Assembly: GCA_020740775.1 (NCBI GenBank)
Contig: JAHEWK010000013.1
Coordinates: 1,240,001 to 1,304,000 of the forward strand
Reading direction: 5' to 3'
DNA length: 64,000 nt
Source: Ilyonectria destructans
Lineage: Eukaryota; Ascomycota; Sordariomycetes; Hypocreales; Nectriaceae
Shown: piece after piece, positions 24,289-36,152 of the stretch
Layout: each line of letters begins with the position of its first letter
How positions within the stretch are numbered: position 1 is the stretch's first letter
Program-made: the position numbers and the translations under genes
The notes under the pieces: generated by a model
Database searches by the model: none
What the model was told of the DNA's origin: nothing
The model's input: only the letters and a program-made list of their open reading frames with translations

Positions 24289-26464
24289 ATGCCGCGCCTC
24301 CGAGGGACGAGATATCTGACCTGCTTCTACTGCGGCAAGCGGTCCAACATCAAGTTTGATGGCATCACTCATGACTTTCTCTGTTTGTATTGCGATGCAA
24401 CAAACTACCTAGACGAGGTCAGGACACAAAACCTTGATACAATACTGCACACAACTGACTCAATGATAGAATGGAGACATCACCGACCCTCCTGTAGCAA
24501 CCGAACGCGAAGCCCCAGCGACGCTCTATGCGGCCCCCCGACCATCCTCTCCGGCGGCATCCCAAGACAGCATCTTCTGTGCAACATGCCTCAAGAACCA
24601 ACGCCTCTTTACATCATCCCTCGCGCAGTATCTCCCAGACGACCCGTCGCACCCGGACTATGCCGAACTCGAACGCAACTACTACCGCTTCCGCAAGGGC
24701 CTCGAGGAGCGCTACCCACAGGTGTGCGATGAGTGCGCCGAGCGGGTCGAAGGCCGGATCGTCCAGGCGGGGTACACAGCCAAGACGGACCATCTACGAC
24801 GGATGATGGAAAGGAGTCGGGGAAGGAGAGATGACCCTGGAAGAACAACGACCCTGGACTGGGCGAACAGTCTGGGAAGAGGACTGTGGTGGGGAGGGCT
24901 TGTCTTCCAGATGCTGTGGCATTTGAGAGTCATCTCCAACGTGCTGGAGCGCCGAGACGAAGGGATGTACGATCCGGATGACATGAGCTGGCCTACATTG
25001 GCGACAATCTGTCTGGTCTGGGTTGTTGCATTCCTCCCACCGGCCGATACCCTGATCAACGGAGCGCTCATGGCAAGCATCCTGTCCGCATGGTGGAACC
25101 CAAAGTTTGTGCAAGTCAGCCGCGGCTTCACCAGGCATCTTCTGGGCTTTACGCAGTGGTATTCGTTCCAAGGTCTCATCGTCTTCTTCCGGTTCCTGTT
25201 TCGTCGTGTCCTCGAGATGGAAGGCGGCAGGGCCCAGTCAAGGGGTGCTCAGTTGAGCGCCCACATGGTCATGGCTATTGTCATGAATTTGGTAAGTTCA
25301 CTATAGAGTGTTGCTGGAGAGGCGCTGACATTTTAGATTCACATCTTGGCTCAGAGATCTATCCGTATCGACACAACGCCGTTGTTTGGAACCCATAGCA
25401 CAACTGTGTCGCCGAAGCAGTTCAAGACAAAAGCAAAGCCGGAACGGAGGAGAGAGGAACCAAAGACGTTTTCGGATCTCCTGAATGAGGCCCTCGACGA
25501 GCCAACCGCGCCGCCACAGCAGGACACGTTCAGCCGCCCTGTGATCAACTCCCTACCACAGCCGTATCCGCCCAACAATCCTATTCAGACACGGGAAAGC
25601 CCACTTGCTGGACTGGGCTCCCTAGGCATCTCGCAAACCCCGCGACGAACCCAGCAACCCCAATACTCTGACGAAATGGACTGGACTCCCACCCAATCAC
25701 ATGAGTCCCCACATCGTGCCTTTCGCGACATGCCCGGACCGACCAGAGCCTTTGGAGCGGCGCCGCTGAAACCCGAAGGCAACCCGTTTTGGTACAAAGT
25801 CCCCGCTGCACCGACAAACCCAGCCCAGCGCCTGCGGAACCCAAATGCGCCCATATTGAGGAGTAAGCCGGTTGAAGAAGAGAGCGTCTTCTTCCGGGCT
25901 AGTGACAGGACACAGACAGAGGCGAAGAAGGAGGATGCAGCTAATGTCGCGTTCAAGCCACCTAGCTTCTTTGCACCGGCCACAGAGAATGACGAAGCCA
26001 ATTCACTGGCCGATTTATTGAACCAGAGCTTCAGCTTGAGCCAAGAGAATCCCCAGCCTGCCTCAACAACCAGAGCCCCAAGATGGACACCCGCACGCCA
26101 ACATTCCGACTTTCAAATCCAAAGTCCTCTCGGGGTTGAATTAATCATTCTTGCCTGCCTCCTAGCCCTGTGGCTGCTGACTGTCGCCGTGTCTGTTCCT
26201 TTCGGCAGGGAACTGCAACTAGCGGTTCTCTCTGCCGCCGGAACAATCGCTCTCCGCGTCACAGGCGAGACAAGCCAAGAGACGAAAGAGGAAGAAGCCC
26301 CCAGCACCGCAACATACGTGGGTTCTGTTCTTAGTGTCATTGAACTTGCGGCTGTTTGCTGGCTCGGTTGGGAGGTGTGGAAGAGCGAGATGGATACCAG
26401 CCAGTATGGCACGGGAGTGTTGGTTACCATGTTGGGGCACCAATTTTGGAACAACATCATATGA
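24289..26464 (+). CDS. IMA1: Inner nuclear membrane protein Ima1/Samp1 type
   Basis: Ima1/NET5/Samp1 proteins sit in the inner nuclear membrane and link chromatin to the envelope. Three exons (24289-24417, 24470-25291, 25337-26464) give 692 aa. The N-terminal Ima1 domain has four zinc-binding CxxC pairs: C12-C15, C32-C35, then CATC and CDEC further on. The tract SHPDYAELERNYYRFRKGLEERYPQVC is family-typical. Several transmembrane helices follow, first around WWGGLVFQMLWHL and WPTLATICLVWVVAFLPP, later LIILACLLALWLLTVAV and the C-terminal pair. The middle (about 330-560) is low-complexity and presumably nucleoplasmic. All splice joins keep frame. Confidence 0.9.
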
Positions 26465-26920
26465 CTTTGCGAAAGGGCCGGAGGTCAGTAGGCTGTTTAT
26501 AGAGTGGGAATATTAGAAGGCGGCATATATTTCGGATGTAGAAGACTGGCGTTTGGGAAGCATAGACGGCGTTAGAATGATTGTCCTAGCTCTTGGCCTT
26601 GTTGGCGAGTCAGTACTAGATGGGTATTGGACTTCTAGGATGAAGTACACTGAACAGAATAACCTCAACACATTTCGTCGAGCGAGTTTTAACTTGCCGA
26701 TGCCCCAGAACCTCTGGCCCACGACCTCCCGTTGCCTCTCAATGACCAAGTGGAGTTGTGGCTTATGCTTAAGCCAACTCCTTAACTTTGTATACAGGCA
26801 CTGATAGGCACTTGACAGGTATGATCATTGCTTGAGTTTTGTTATTTTATTACTGGCTGGGTCATTTATTTGCCCGCGGACGTCATCATGTACAAAGTAT
26901 TCATTTTACTTCTTCAATCC
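26465..26920. other. Convergent 3' region of IMA1 and the TauD gene
   Basis: 456 bp between two stop codons, T-rich on parts, no coding signal that I trust. Confidence 0.5.
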
Positions 26921-28162
26921 CTAACCCTCAAAAGGAGTCTCATAAGGGCGCTCTGCTTGCGGCGTAATGCGGGCAAGATGCCTTCGCTGGCCCGACTTCC
27001 AGTCCACAATGGCAGTGTGCTGGACAACTCGGTTATCCCAGACGACGACAGATCCCTCCTGCCACTTGACGCGAGCGTGGAAGTCTGCGCCCCAAGCGAT
27101 GTGCTCGTAGAGAAAGTTGAGGATGGTGTCAGACTCTTCCTTTTTGAGACCGACAATACTGCGGGTAACTGTGAAGGTTAGACCTGCAACGGATCTATGA
27201 CGGTATCGACTTACATTGAGGGTTGATGAAGAGAGACTTCTCGCCGGTGACGGGGTGTGTTCGCACGATGGGGTGCTCGGTGACGGTGGGCTCTCGGCGC
27301 TTGACACTGCCCTTCTTGACACTGGCGTTGATCTGCTCAATGCCCGAGTGGGTGGCCTTGAGACCATGCAGGATCCTCTGGAACGAGGGAGATAGGCGGT
27401 TGTAGGCCTCGGCGGTGTTGGCGAACAGCGTGTCGCCGCCAGTCTCCGGGTTGTCGAGGATATACAAGAACGTGGTGCCGGGCGGCTGCTGCTCGTAGGT
27501 GACGTCGGAGTGCCAGGCCACGGAGCTCACGCGGTTCTGGAAGAAGGTCTCGTGCGACTTGTCGCCGGCGCCGCGGTGCACCAGGTGGATCTCCGGGTGG
27601 CCGGCCGGCGAGCCGGAGGTCGGGTGGATGTGGTGGCGGCCGAAGTAGCCGCCGAACGCGAGGGCTTCGGAGATGGGCAGGTCGGCAAAGTCCTGGTTGC
27701 GGAAGGCCACGACCTTGCGCTCGGCCACATAGCGCGCGAGCTCGTCCTTGCCGGCGTCGCTGAGCTGGCTGAGCTGCACGCCCTCGATCTCGGTGCCGAT
27801 AGTGGGCGTTAGGTGCGAGACCTTGGCGTCCTTGGTGAGGATGTTGGGGAACGTGGGGTCGGCATTCTTGCCGCGGTCGTGGTGCTCAAAGGGCTGCAGA
27901 GGAGGGTAGGTCTGGTCCTTGTTCCATGTAGGGAGGTAGTTGGGATACTGGGGTTGTTAGTGCCGGCCGGAGTGTATGGTGTTGTCGATATGCAACTAAC
28001 CTTGGCGGCGGCGTACTCGTCAGTGCCCACCTCCTCCAGATCCTTGGAGTAGGCGACGGGTGATAGCTCCTTGTAAGCGCTCTCAACGCCACCGGCGTAG
28101 AGCTTCAACTTGGAGGCGTCTACGGCCAGGTTGGCCACGGTCTCGGTTGCTGAGGGAGCCAT
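26921..28162 (-). CDS. TauD-type 2-oxoglutarate/Fe(II) dioxygenase, probable sulfonate dioxygenase
   Basis: Exons 28162-28001, 27947-27215 and 27168-26921 give 380 aa. The iron triad is visible: H200-x-D202 in VAWHSDVT and the distal His (about 349) in DNRVVQHTAIVDW, with Arg residues for 2-oxoglutarate shortly after (GQRRHLARIT). Enzymes of this family release sulfite from taurine and related sulfonates so that fungi can use them as sulfur sources; yeast Jlp1 is the reference. It is divergently paired with a Dal5-family MFS transporter, the family that includes yeast sulfonate transporter Soa1, which supports sulfonate use. Other TauD-family enzymes act on herbicides or other acids, so the substrate is inferred. 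A TATA box lies about 100 bp upstream. Confidence 0.9.
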
Positions 28163-28256
28163 GGTGAAGAGTCTAGATGATTCTGAGGCTTGCAGTTGGG
28201 CTTGAGCTGATAAGATGCAGATGTCTCATCCACCCTCCCTATCGAGCACCAGAGAG

Positions 28257-28266
28257 CCTTTATATA
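28257..28266 (-). promoter_or_regulatory. TATA box of the TauD gene
   Basis: TATATAAAGG on the minus strand, about 95-105 nt upstream of the ATG at 28162. Confidence 0.6.
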
Positions 28267-29350
28267 CGCATTGCTCATCTCGGGCGTCGGCATCGCCATC
28301 GTACAAATGGGTGTCCAGTCAACATTCGGCGCGGGGAAGTCAGATACCGGCGGGATGCTCGTAAATCTTGGCGCTTATTCGTCGTGAATGCTTCAAAAGC
28401 AATACAGTGAAACGAAACGCTCTCTCGGCAGCTGGAACGTGCAGCAACGCAGGGATTGCGCAAATGTCGCGTCCATTGCGTTGGCCGCGACCGCTGATCA
28501 TCGAGGCCCGGGAGGTAGTCGACATCGCCCGCCAAATGACGCAATTGCAGCGAATGTGACTGCCGCAGCGGCATCACATTGTAGGTTCCAAGGATAGCCC
28601 GTCGATGCCCTGAAAAGATAAGATGGTGCAGCAAAGTGGACCTGTGCGGATTGCGCCATCACGTCGTGTTCGAGTTGAAGACGCCCGCACGACGTTGGTG
28701 TCGCAATCTCAAGGGCCGAGTCACGCAATGCGACTATGCGACGCTGGGTATGTCGGCAGTCGGGTAATACGAGAACCCCCTTGATTTGAGATAAATCGAT
28801 ATCGAGACGTGACTGGTTTTCCTGACGAGATTTTGGAAGTTTACAGAGCAGGAAAGCGTTTATGACTTACACGGTCGGTCCGAGAGTCTGTCCGAGATAC
28901 TTATATCGTTGCGACTTCCTCAGTCTCGACCACACTTGATATCTCGGCCACAACAACACCCGAGTGGATAACCCGAATGCGGCATAATACACCGCCCTAG
29001 AACAAGCATAACGCATCCCGCGGGATGTCGGTCGGATCTCCCAGCGATTGGTCTTGGCTCTCTACTAGCTGGCACGCCATCCTCCTCTTGCGGGCAAACA
29101 CCCGTCATGTTCGGTCATGTTCGGTCATGTTAGCTGGTGCCCTCCACGCGGTGGGTTTCACCAATAGAAGCTGATCCATTGTTCGCCTAGGTGGAAACCG
29201 CTCGTTCGGGGCTGATGCAACACTATCTCTTCTCCGCCATTGGCCTGTCGGCGAGGGCCCGGTGTGAACGGGCTCGATCGAGTTCCGTGCTCGCTGGGCA
29301 TTTCCCTTTGAAAGCAACTTTGGGCTGGGATCTTCGAGAGTCTGGGCTCC

Positions 29351-29360
29351 ATGGCACCAT
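29351..29360. promoter_or_regulatory. Candidate CYS3/Met4-type bZIP site
   Basis: ATGGCACCAT fits the Neurospora CYS3 consensus ATGRYRYCAT at all ten positions. By chance such a site is expected about once per 65 kb, so one in this 1.5-kb promoter is suggestive. It lies 271 bp upstream of the MFS start. Confidence 0.5.
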
Positions 29361-29630
29361 GATAGAGCGTCGAGTCTGGAGTTGCCGAGCTTGAGGTGAT
29401 ATCGAGAGCGCATCGCGACATTATGTCCCCCACTGAGCTGCCAAGAAAGTCGTTCGCCCCTGGGCTGGTGTAGAAATCTTCAAGGCGGTGGATGGAAGGT
29501 CGATGCTTTGGGTCTTTATAATGCAAGCCACGCATCCTGTTTGTATGTCCCATGCACTCTAGTTCTCGCAGCCTGTAGTTCCATCTCCGCGGCATCGTCG
29601 TCTCATTGCTCCATCTCCGCGGACCTGACC

Positions 29631-31537
29631 ATGGCGACTAAAGACAGTCCCAACCCGGACACCAAAGAGGTCTTCACGCAGGACCAGTCCTCAGCTACCA
29701 ACTATGACAGCGGCAACGATACGTCCTCCTCTGCTGGCGACCATGTCTTCTCCGATGCCAAAGTCGCCGACCACTGGCGCCAGGTCTACGAGAAGGCTCA
29801 GTACGAGAATCGCCATCGTTTCGACCCTTCCTTTACATGGCGCCCTGAAGAGGAGGCCCGCCTCGTGAAGAAGGTGTGCATACCCGTGAATTAAACATGG
29901 CGCTATTGCTAACGGAACGGCGTCCCGCCGCCACAGATTGACTGGCGCATCACCCTCTGGGCGTGGGTCATGTTCCTCGCTCTCGATTTCCACCGTCGAA
30001 ACATCAACCGCGCCATTTCCGACAACATGGCAAGTCTCATTACGTCACATAATACTCCACTGATCCACTGACTAACACGTGGATAGTTGCCCGAGCTTGG
30101 CATGGACACCAACGACTTCAACTACGGCCAGACGGTTAGTGACCTAGTTTGTTGCTGTGCCTAAGTCTCTAACTAACATCGGCTAGATCTTCCTCGTCTC
30201 GTTCCTTTCCGCAGAGCTCCCCAGTGGCTTGATTAGCAAGAAACTCGGCGCCGATAGATGGATTCCGTTCCTGATCTGCTGTTGGTCTATTGTCGCCGGC
30301 TCCCAGGCCGCGCTCCAGAGCAAGGCTGGGTTCTATGCAGTCAAAGCCCTGCTAGGGCTTCTCATGGGAGGATTCATTCCGTATGTGCACTGCTTTCGCA
30401 ATACGGGGACTTGCTAACAACGAACCAGTGATATTGTCCTCTGGCTCACCTACTTCTACAAGTCGAACGAGCTGCCCGTCAGACTGGCCTTCTTCTGGAC
30501 TGCTCTCAGCACCTGCAACATTGTCGGATCCCTGCTTGCGGCGGGTATCCTGCAGATGCGAGGCGTCCTCGGCTGGGGTGGCTGGCGATGGCTGTTCCTC
30601 CTTGAGGCCATTGCCACGTTCATTGTCGGTGTCTTTTCGTGGTTCCTCATGCCCCCGGGCCCCTGCCAGACCAAGGGCCTGCTTCGTGGCAAGGATGGAT
30701 GGTTCAACGAGCGCGAGGAGCTCATTATGGTCAACAGACTCCTCCGTGACGACCCCAGCAAGGGTGATATGAACAACAGGTAAATATCCGCCCTGCAATT
30801 GCATTACATGACTAACTCCTCCAAGGGAAGCTGTGAACCTCTCGAAGCTGTGGAGGGCCGTCAAGGATTGGGAGCAGTGGCCGCTGTACCTCATCGGTCT
30901 CCTGGTTTATATCCCCCCGTCCCCGTTGAGCACGTATCTCTCCTTCATCTTGAGGCAGATTGGCTTTTCCGTCTTCCACGCCAATTTGCTTGCCATTCCC
31001 TCGCAGTTCCTCTACGCCGTCAACCTGCTCATCATCACCTGGCTGTCGGAGAAGTTCAAGGAACGCTCTATTCTGGCGTCCATGTCCAACATCTGGATCT
31101 TCCCCTGGCTTGTCGCACTCGTGGTTCTCCCTGCTACCATCTCGCCCTGGGTGCGCTACGCTCTCATCACTGGCCTCCTCAGTTACCCGTACTGTCACGC
31201 CATCCTGGTCGGCTGGAACGCCAAGAACAGCAATAGTGTGCGAACCAGAGCCATCAGCGCTGCACTCTACAACATGTTTGTGCAGTCGGGTAACATTGTC
31301 GCGTCCAACATTTACCGCCAGGATGATGCGCCACTGTATCGCCGTGGCAACAAGATCCTGCTCGCCATCGCATCCTTCAATATTGTGTTATTCTACCTCG
31401 TTAAGGCGTTTTACATCTGGCGAAACAAGTCGCGCGATCGCAAGTGGAATGCCTTGACCAAGCAGGAGCAGATCGACTATTCTGTCCATACCACTGATGA
31501 GGGTCAGCAACGGCTGGATTTCCGGTTTGTTCACTGA
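29631..31537 (+). CDS. MFS transporter, Dal5/anion:cation symporter family
   Basis: Six exons (29631-29873, 29937-30029, 30087-30134, 30187-30380, 30429-30779, 30826-31537) give 546 aa. After an 80-residue cytosolic N-terminus, the first helix starts IDWRITLWAWVMFLALDFHRRNINRAISDN, then NDFNYGQTIFLVSFLSAELPSGLISKKLG, which is the typical TM1-TM2 pattern of the Dal5 family (allantoate, pantothenate, nicotinate, sulfonate and other organic anions). About 12 helices can be traced, with a charged central loop (LLRGKDGWFNEREELIMVNRLLRDDPSKG). Intron 2 has a GC-AG pair (GCAAGT donor). Position opposite a TauD dioxygenase suggests sulfonate uptake, like yeast Soa1. The substrate is inferred, not shown. 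Confidence 0.92.
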
Positions 31538-31932
31538 AGGAAGCGGATAGTATAGAAGACAAGTTCCGATAGCCTGTGAACAAACTCAGCAGATATGTTG
31601 AGCTCTCACTGCGTCAGCGTTACACCTGTGGCTTGTCGTGCGCGTGACAGGCTAACATCCACTGGCGATATTTAGGACTGGTAATTAAACAGCGGATGGT
31701 ATAATTAGATAATGGAGTTTTAAGCAAGTATTATTCTCTTCAACACTTAATTCACTCGTGCAATTGTGACACTAAATGAAAGTAAGAACATGGTGGCAGG
31801 GTTGCCAATCACCTGACGTTCCCGTTCCCCTCTTACAGCCGCGAACCTCGGCATAGTTCTTGGCATTCTAGAGTTCGCCGCTCAGACACACTCACGAAAT
31901 CTCCAACTTACAACAGTAAAATATATTCAAAC
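31538..31932. other. Intergenic, MFS to hydrolase
   Basis: 395 bp, A+T-rich in the middle, no coding signal. Confidence 0.5.
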
Positions 31933-32913
31933 ATGGCGACATATGAGACTGCGAAAGACCAATTCGTCACGGTAGACGGCATCAAATTTGCATACCGACA
32001 CCTCGGCCCGAGCCATGGTGTACCCCTCGTGCTTCTCGTGGGGTTCAGGTCGGCATCATTGCGCTAGAGATATCGCCAATGCTAACCTTTGTAGGGGGAC
32101 AATGGACCATTGGGATCCGGCGTTGATCAATCCGCTCGCCGCAAAGCGTCCGGTGATACTAATTGACAATGCGGGCGTCGGACGATCCGAAGGCGAGGTT
32201 CCCAAGAGCTTGACGACCTGGGCGCACTACTACGTCAATGTCCTGCAAGCACTAGGCGTCAAGAAAGCTGATATCATGGGCTTCTCCATGGGAGGATGTG
32301 TCGCCCAGCTCGTAGCACTTAATGCACCGGATCTGACCCGACGTCTGATTCTCTGCGGGACGATCCCAAGCAACGGAGAGGGTGTAGTTTCGGCGCCGAT
32401 TGGACCGTTCAACGCCATCAAGGCCGCTGCAACGGAACAAGAACACAAGGATGCATGGATTCATGGGCTCTTCAACACTTCAGACGGTAACTGGGAAGCA
32501 GGTGAGGCATCATGGAAGAGAATGATGGCTGCGCGTCCCGATCGAACTGGGAATGTCGATGCAGCCAATGCCCACCGCCAAGCTGTTGCGTTTGCCAAGT
32601 TTATGGGTGCGAAACAAGCCAAAGACGCGTCTTACGACCGACTCAACCAGCTTCGTATGCCTATCCTGATTGCTAATGGTATGTATTCATGACAGAGTGT
32701 GGATCGAGAAGCTGACACCTCCCAGGAGCCGAAGATCTGCTGCTACCGTCAGAGAACAGCTATCTCATGTGGAAGAAACTGAACAAAGCTAATGCCCAGC
32801 TGCATCTGTTTCCAAACTGCGGGCATGGGTTTCTGTTTCAGTACGCTCAGGAATTTTCCAAGATGATAAATGATTTCCTAGACCGTGAGGAAAAGCCACA
32901 GAGTCGTCTTTAA
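31933..32913 (+). CDS. Alpha/beta-fold hydrolase
   Basis: Three exons (31933-32048, 32095-32678, 32726-32913) give 295 aa. The fold is clear: strand PLVLLVGF, then the nucleophile elbow GFSMGG with Ser103, an acidic candidate in GAEDLLLP and the catalytic His in NCGHGF near the C-terminus. The oxyanion region RGTMDHWDP and the DNAGVGRS turn resemble haloperoxidase-like and peptidase S33-like members of the superfamily. No signal peptide or membrane segment, so it is probably cytosolic. The substrate is unknown; members include esterases, C-C hydrolases and epoxide hydrolases. Its stop lies 48 bp from that of the next, convergent gene. Confidence 0.9.
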
Positions 32914-32961
32914 TAATCGTGCGACGTATATACACATGTAAACACTAAATAAACACACCTG

Positions 32962-33898
32962 TTACAGAATTGCACAGAGTGATATTGCCATTGATGCCCA
33001 TATAATTGCAATCAGGCTAGAACCCACTGTCCGCGGTCCGGAGGAATCACCTGACGGTGCCGCGTCCGACGATGAACTCGCTGTGGCAGACTCATTTTCC
33101 TCAGATGATGCTTTGGTGGCGTTCTCCACGGTACACGTTCTACTCGAGTAATCGCCCATGGCAAGCAAACCTGGGCAACCCTCCACGCAGGCCTCAAATG
33201 CCGTCTTGCGGCTGCCCTGGTTGTAGTAATACTCGTTCAGATCCAGGTGCTTCTCGATGCACGCCCTTGCGCAGACGACGGATGTGCAGGGGAGGCGAGT
33301 CGTCCAATGGCTCACGGCTCCCCAACCGTTCTTGACCTCCCAGTCAGAAAGTGTGGCCTTGCCGCCGGTCAGGTTGAAGTCGGTAGACTGGTCGCCCCAA
33401 GTGCTGAAGCCGACCTTGTCTGAGTGGAATAGAGCGTATGAGACTGCCATGCGCGCGTCTGGGAGAGCGTCGGCAGGGACGTTGAAGGAGATGGTGGTTA
33501 GGTTTGTGGCAACACATGGGTCGAGAAGACCTATGAAGGATTACTTTGACGTTCGTGTGAAGGCTGGCGCTAGTTGAGAGGCTCTTGATGGATTCACGGA
33601 TGAAGAAACACGGAGATCACTCACAGTACAGTACAGGCTGCATAGACGACCAGTCATTCTTCACCTCCTTTTGCGTCCACGCCCAAGCATAAATCTCCAT
33701 AAATTGGTGCTCATACCCTGCTTTTGCGCTGTTGGAGAAGTTCAAGTGCACGAGAGTGTCCTCGCCGGCCGTGACTGTGTGCGGCACGTCGAGCACGGCG
33801 CTCGCATTGATGGGCACGTAGTCGGAGTCGTCGGCGCTGGTGAGAGATACAGTGGCGAGGCCGACGGTGAGGCAGACGACCCATTCAAAGAACCGCAT
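32962..33898 (-). CDS. Secreted, probably GPI-anchored protein of unknown function
   Basis: Exons 33898-33625 and 33530-32962 (94-bp intron) give 280 aa. It begins with a signal peptide (MRFFEWVVCLTVGLATVSLTSA). The middle has several Cys (DPCVATNLT, LPCTSVVCARACIEKH, EACVEGCPG, SRTCTVEN) and N-glycosylation sequons. The end is Ser/Ala-rich followed by a hydrophobic tail (GSSLIAIIWASMAISLCAIL), the layout of a GPI-anchored wall or membrane protein. I do not recognise the family. The ATG at 33898 is chosen because it gives a clean signal peptide; the frame is open further upstream. Confidence 0.8.
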
Positions 33899-34615
33899 AG
33901 CCAGTATCCGTCTCGTTATCAGAATCAATGATAACGTGCAGACGGATGTTGCGATTTGGTGGCGTTGAATGATCACGGCGACGAAAATTAATTCTAGGCA
34001 GCTAAAACGATCCGAGGTTCCAAGGGTCAGCTTTAAATCCACCAGGGGATAGCGTGAGATTGACATCCTCGGCACCAAGCAATCTGGTGCAAGTGGAGAG
34101 ATGTCATCAATGAGGGATCAGAGGACTAAGGTCTATCTTCTACTAAGGAGCTGAGGAGGGAATGATTTCGCATTGCTCGAAGACATTCTAAATAATCTAA
34201 ATAATCGTTGATTCCTTCAAGCCAGTAAGGTCCGTGAATTGCCGTGTCGCGCAGTCATTCCCTTCCGCCGGTGATATATACTTGCAGCAGACCAAGGACT
34301 TAGGTTTGTTTTGTTGATGGCTTCAAGAGAAATTCAATATCATGTGCTATTCTTCTCTTGATAAAAAATTGTGCCTGGAGAAACGGGGTTGATGGTGAGG
34401 AGTGGTAGATACTCACCCCCTCCATGTAGGCATCATTCTAGAATTTTAGATAGCCCCAAAGGTTATATAACATGCGCGATACTCTACAATAGACACCTAG
34501 ATTATCACTTTTAAGTACACCTCGGCCTCCATTTATGCCCTAGTTTGGCTCTGTTCCTTGTCGCTGCGCCTCAACGTCGATGATAATCGGGTACAACCGA
34601 GACCTGGACACCTAG
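33899..34615. other. Intergenic, GPI protein to ankyrin gene
   Basis: 717 bp, increasingly A+T-rich, no gene seen. It must hold the promoter of the GPI-protein gene. Confidence 0.5.
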
Positions 34616-35592
34616 TTATTCCTCTGAAGTTTCCATAACCGCAACGGCCTCGGAAAAATCGGCATCTCTCGCTAAATCGATGGCTTGCTGACCCCATGGA
34701 TCTCTCAGTTTCTGGTCAATACCCTTGCTGATTAGGAATCTGACAGCTTCAAGGCGTTTCCCTTTCACGGCACAATGCAATGCGGTGCGCCCTTCCATTG
34801 GCTTGCCTTCCTCGTATTGCTTTTCGTCATAGTTGCCGTACTCGCGTTGATTAATGGGTACACCAACTTCATCTAACAAGTATGCCATTACTTCAATACG
34901 TCCGGGAACGGCGCTTCCTGCAGCCCAATGCAAGGCATTGCTCTTGGTGAAGTTGGCCCCAAACTCCCTCAACAATCTCAGAGACCCGATTGAGGCCATC
35001 TTTCCAGCAAAACTTGGGATGTCGTGATTGCCTCCGGCTGAGCGAAACATAGGGTCTGCACCGTGTTCAAGGCACCAGCGGACTTGTTCTTCTTTGTGGA
35101 GAATTTCCCTACGTCACGTTGATTGGTAGTTAGCAAGCGTGTTGATCAAAGTGCAGGGGACAAACCTGATAGTAAGACGTACCGGAGTAACGGACAAGTG
35201 TTCCCCCCTTGGACAGGACAGTTGATATCCCATCCTCTTTCCAAAAAACACTGCAGCACGTCCCAATGGCTACGGAACAAGGCCGCCCTCACTGCGCCCG
35301 TTGTAATGGAACAACCTGTGGAGTCTAGGAAATAGGCAACAACTTCTGTGTGACCGCAATTTGCTGCCTTGTACAGGACACCCTGTAGCGCTATTATCCT
35401 TTTGGAGGTCTCATGCTGAGTTTGCACAACACCAGCAATGTTTGGAGAGACCGATCCCATTTCGATTGCGGCGTCGTCCCATGTTGCCAGCGCGACTTTG
35501 AGGCGCAGCAAATCTCCAACCTCGGCCGATGCCTTCAATTCGTCGAAGATTTGATCAGAGGTGGAGGAATCAGGATGAATTGCGTCAGACAT
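34616..35592 (-). CDS. Ankyrin-repeat protein
   Basis: Exons 35592-35183 and 35108-34616 (74-bp intron) give 300 aa. At least four ankyrin-type units are visible: GVLYKAANCGHTEVVAYFLDS, VRAALFRSHWDVLQCFLERGWDIN, SNALHWAAGSAVPGRIEVMAYLLDEVG, and RTALHCAVKGKRLEAVRFLISKGID followed by LRDPWGQQAIDLARD. No second domain, signal or membrane segment. Such proteins are abundant and lineage-variable in filamentous ascomycetes; the partner is unknown. The ATG at 35592 is preferred; an in-frame ATG at 35664 would add 24 residues. Confidence 0.85.
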
Positions 35593-36152
35593 TTGGGGTG
35601 AGGGATGCTGGTTGCTAGGTGGTGATGAAAAGGGGAGATGGCGAAGAGAATCCTTTGTTAACACGAAGAATTATCGGGGGTCAGCGGGTGTTTCTGGGCA
35701 TAGGTGTAATTTAAATGGTTCGCGACAATGACGTATATGCGGCCTGAGAATCCCGTACAGGGCGGCGGCAGTAGTTGAAGGATTTGCCGATCCCCATTCC
35801 TACTCGCCGGATCTATGTCGGTATAATCCTGGACTGTCTATGCAGCCCACCGCTTCGTGGAGCGATACGCTAATTCTGCAATTCAAGCAAGGAAGATTCT
35901 CCGTCACAACCGTGTGTGGCTATCTCACCCTGTCACGTAAATTCGGGCTATATAGAGGAACAACAGAGGTATGTAATATATGCCTTTGTCAAATCCTCGT
36001 CGGGGTTGTCCGCACACAACTGTACGGGCTGTGGCGTCAACAATCACTTCCTTTTGGTTGACGTCTACGAGGGCTTCTTCATAGTTGAACTGAGCCGGCA
36101 CGCCTTCTTGGATTAATAACTCAGTGCCGACATCCTTGCCAACAGACACTTC

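Larger units (their letters stand above)
28163..29630. promoter_or_regulatory. Shared upstream region of the TauD and MFS genes
   Basis: 1,468 bp between divergent starts with no convincing coding exon. It holds the TauD TATA box, a perfect match to the fungal sulfur-regulator CYS3 consensus at 29351-29360, and a short direct repeat of GTTCGGTCAT at about 29106-29130. Confidence 0.55.
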
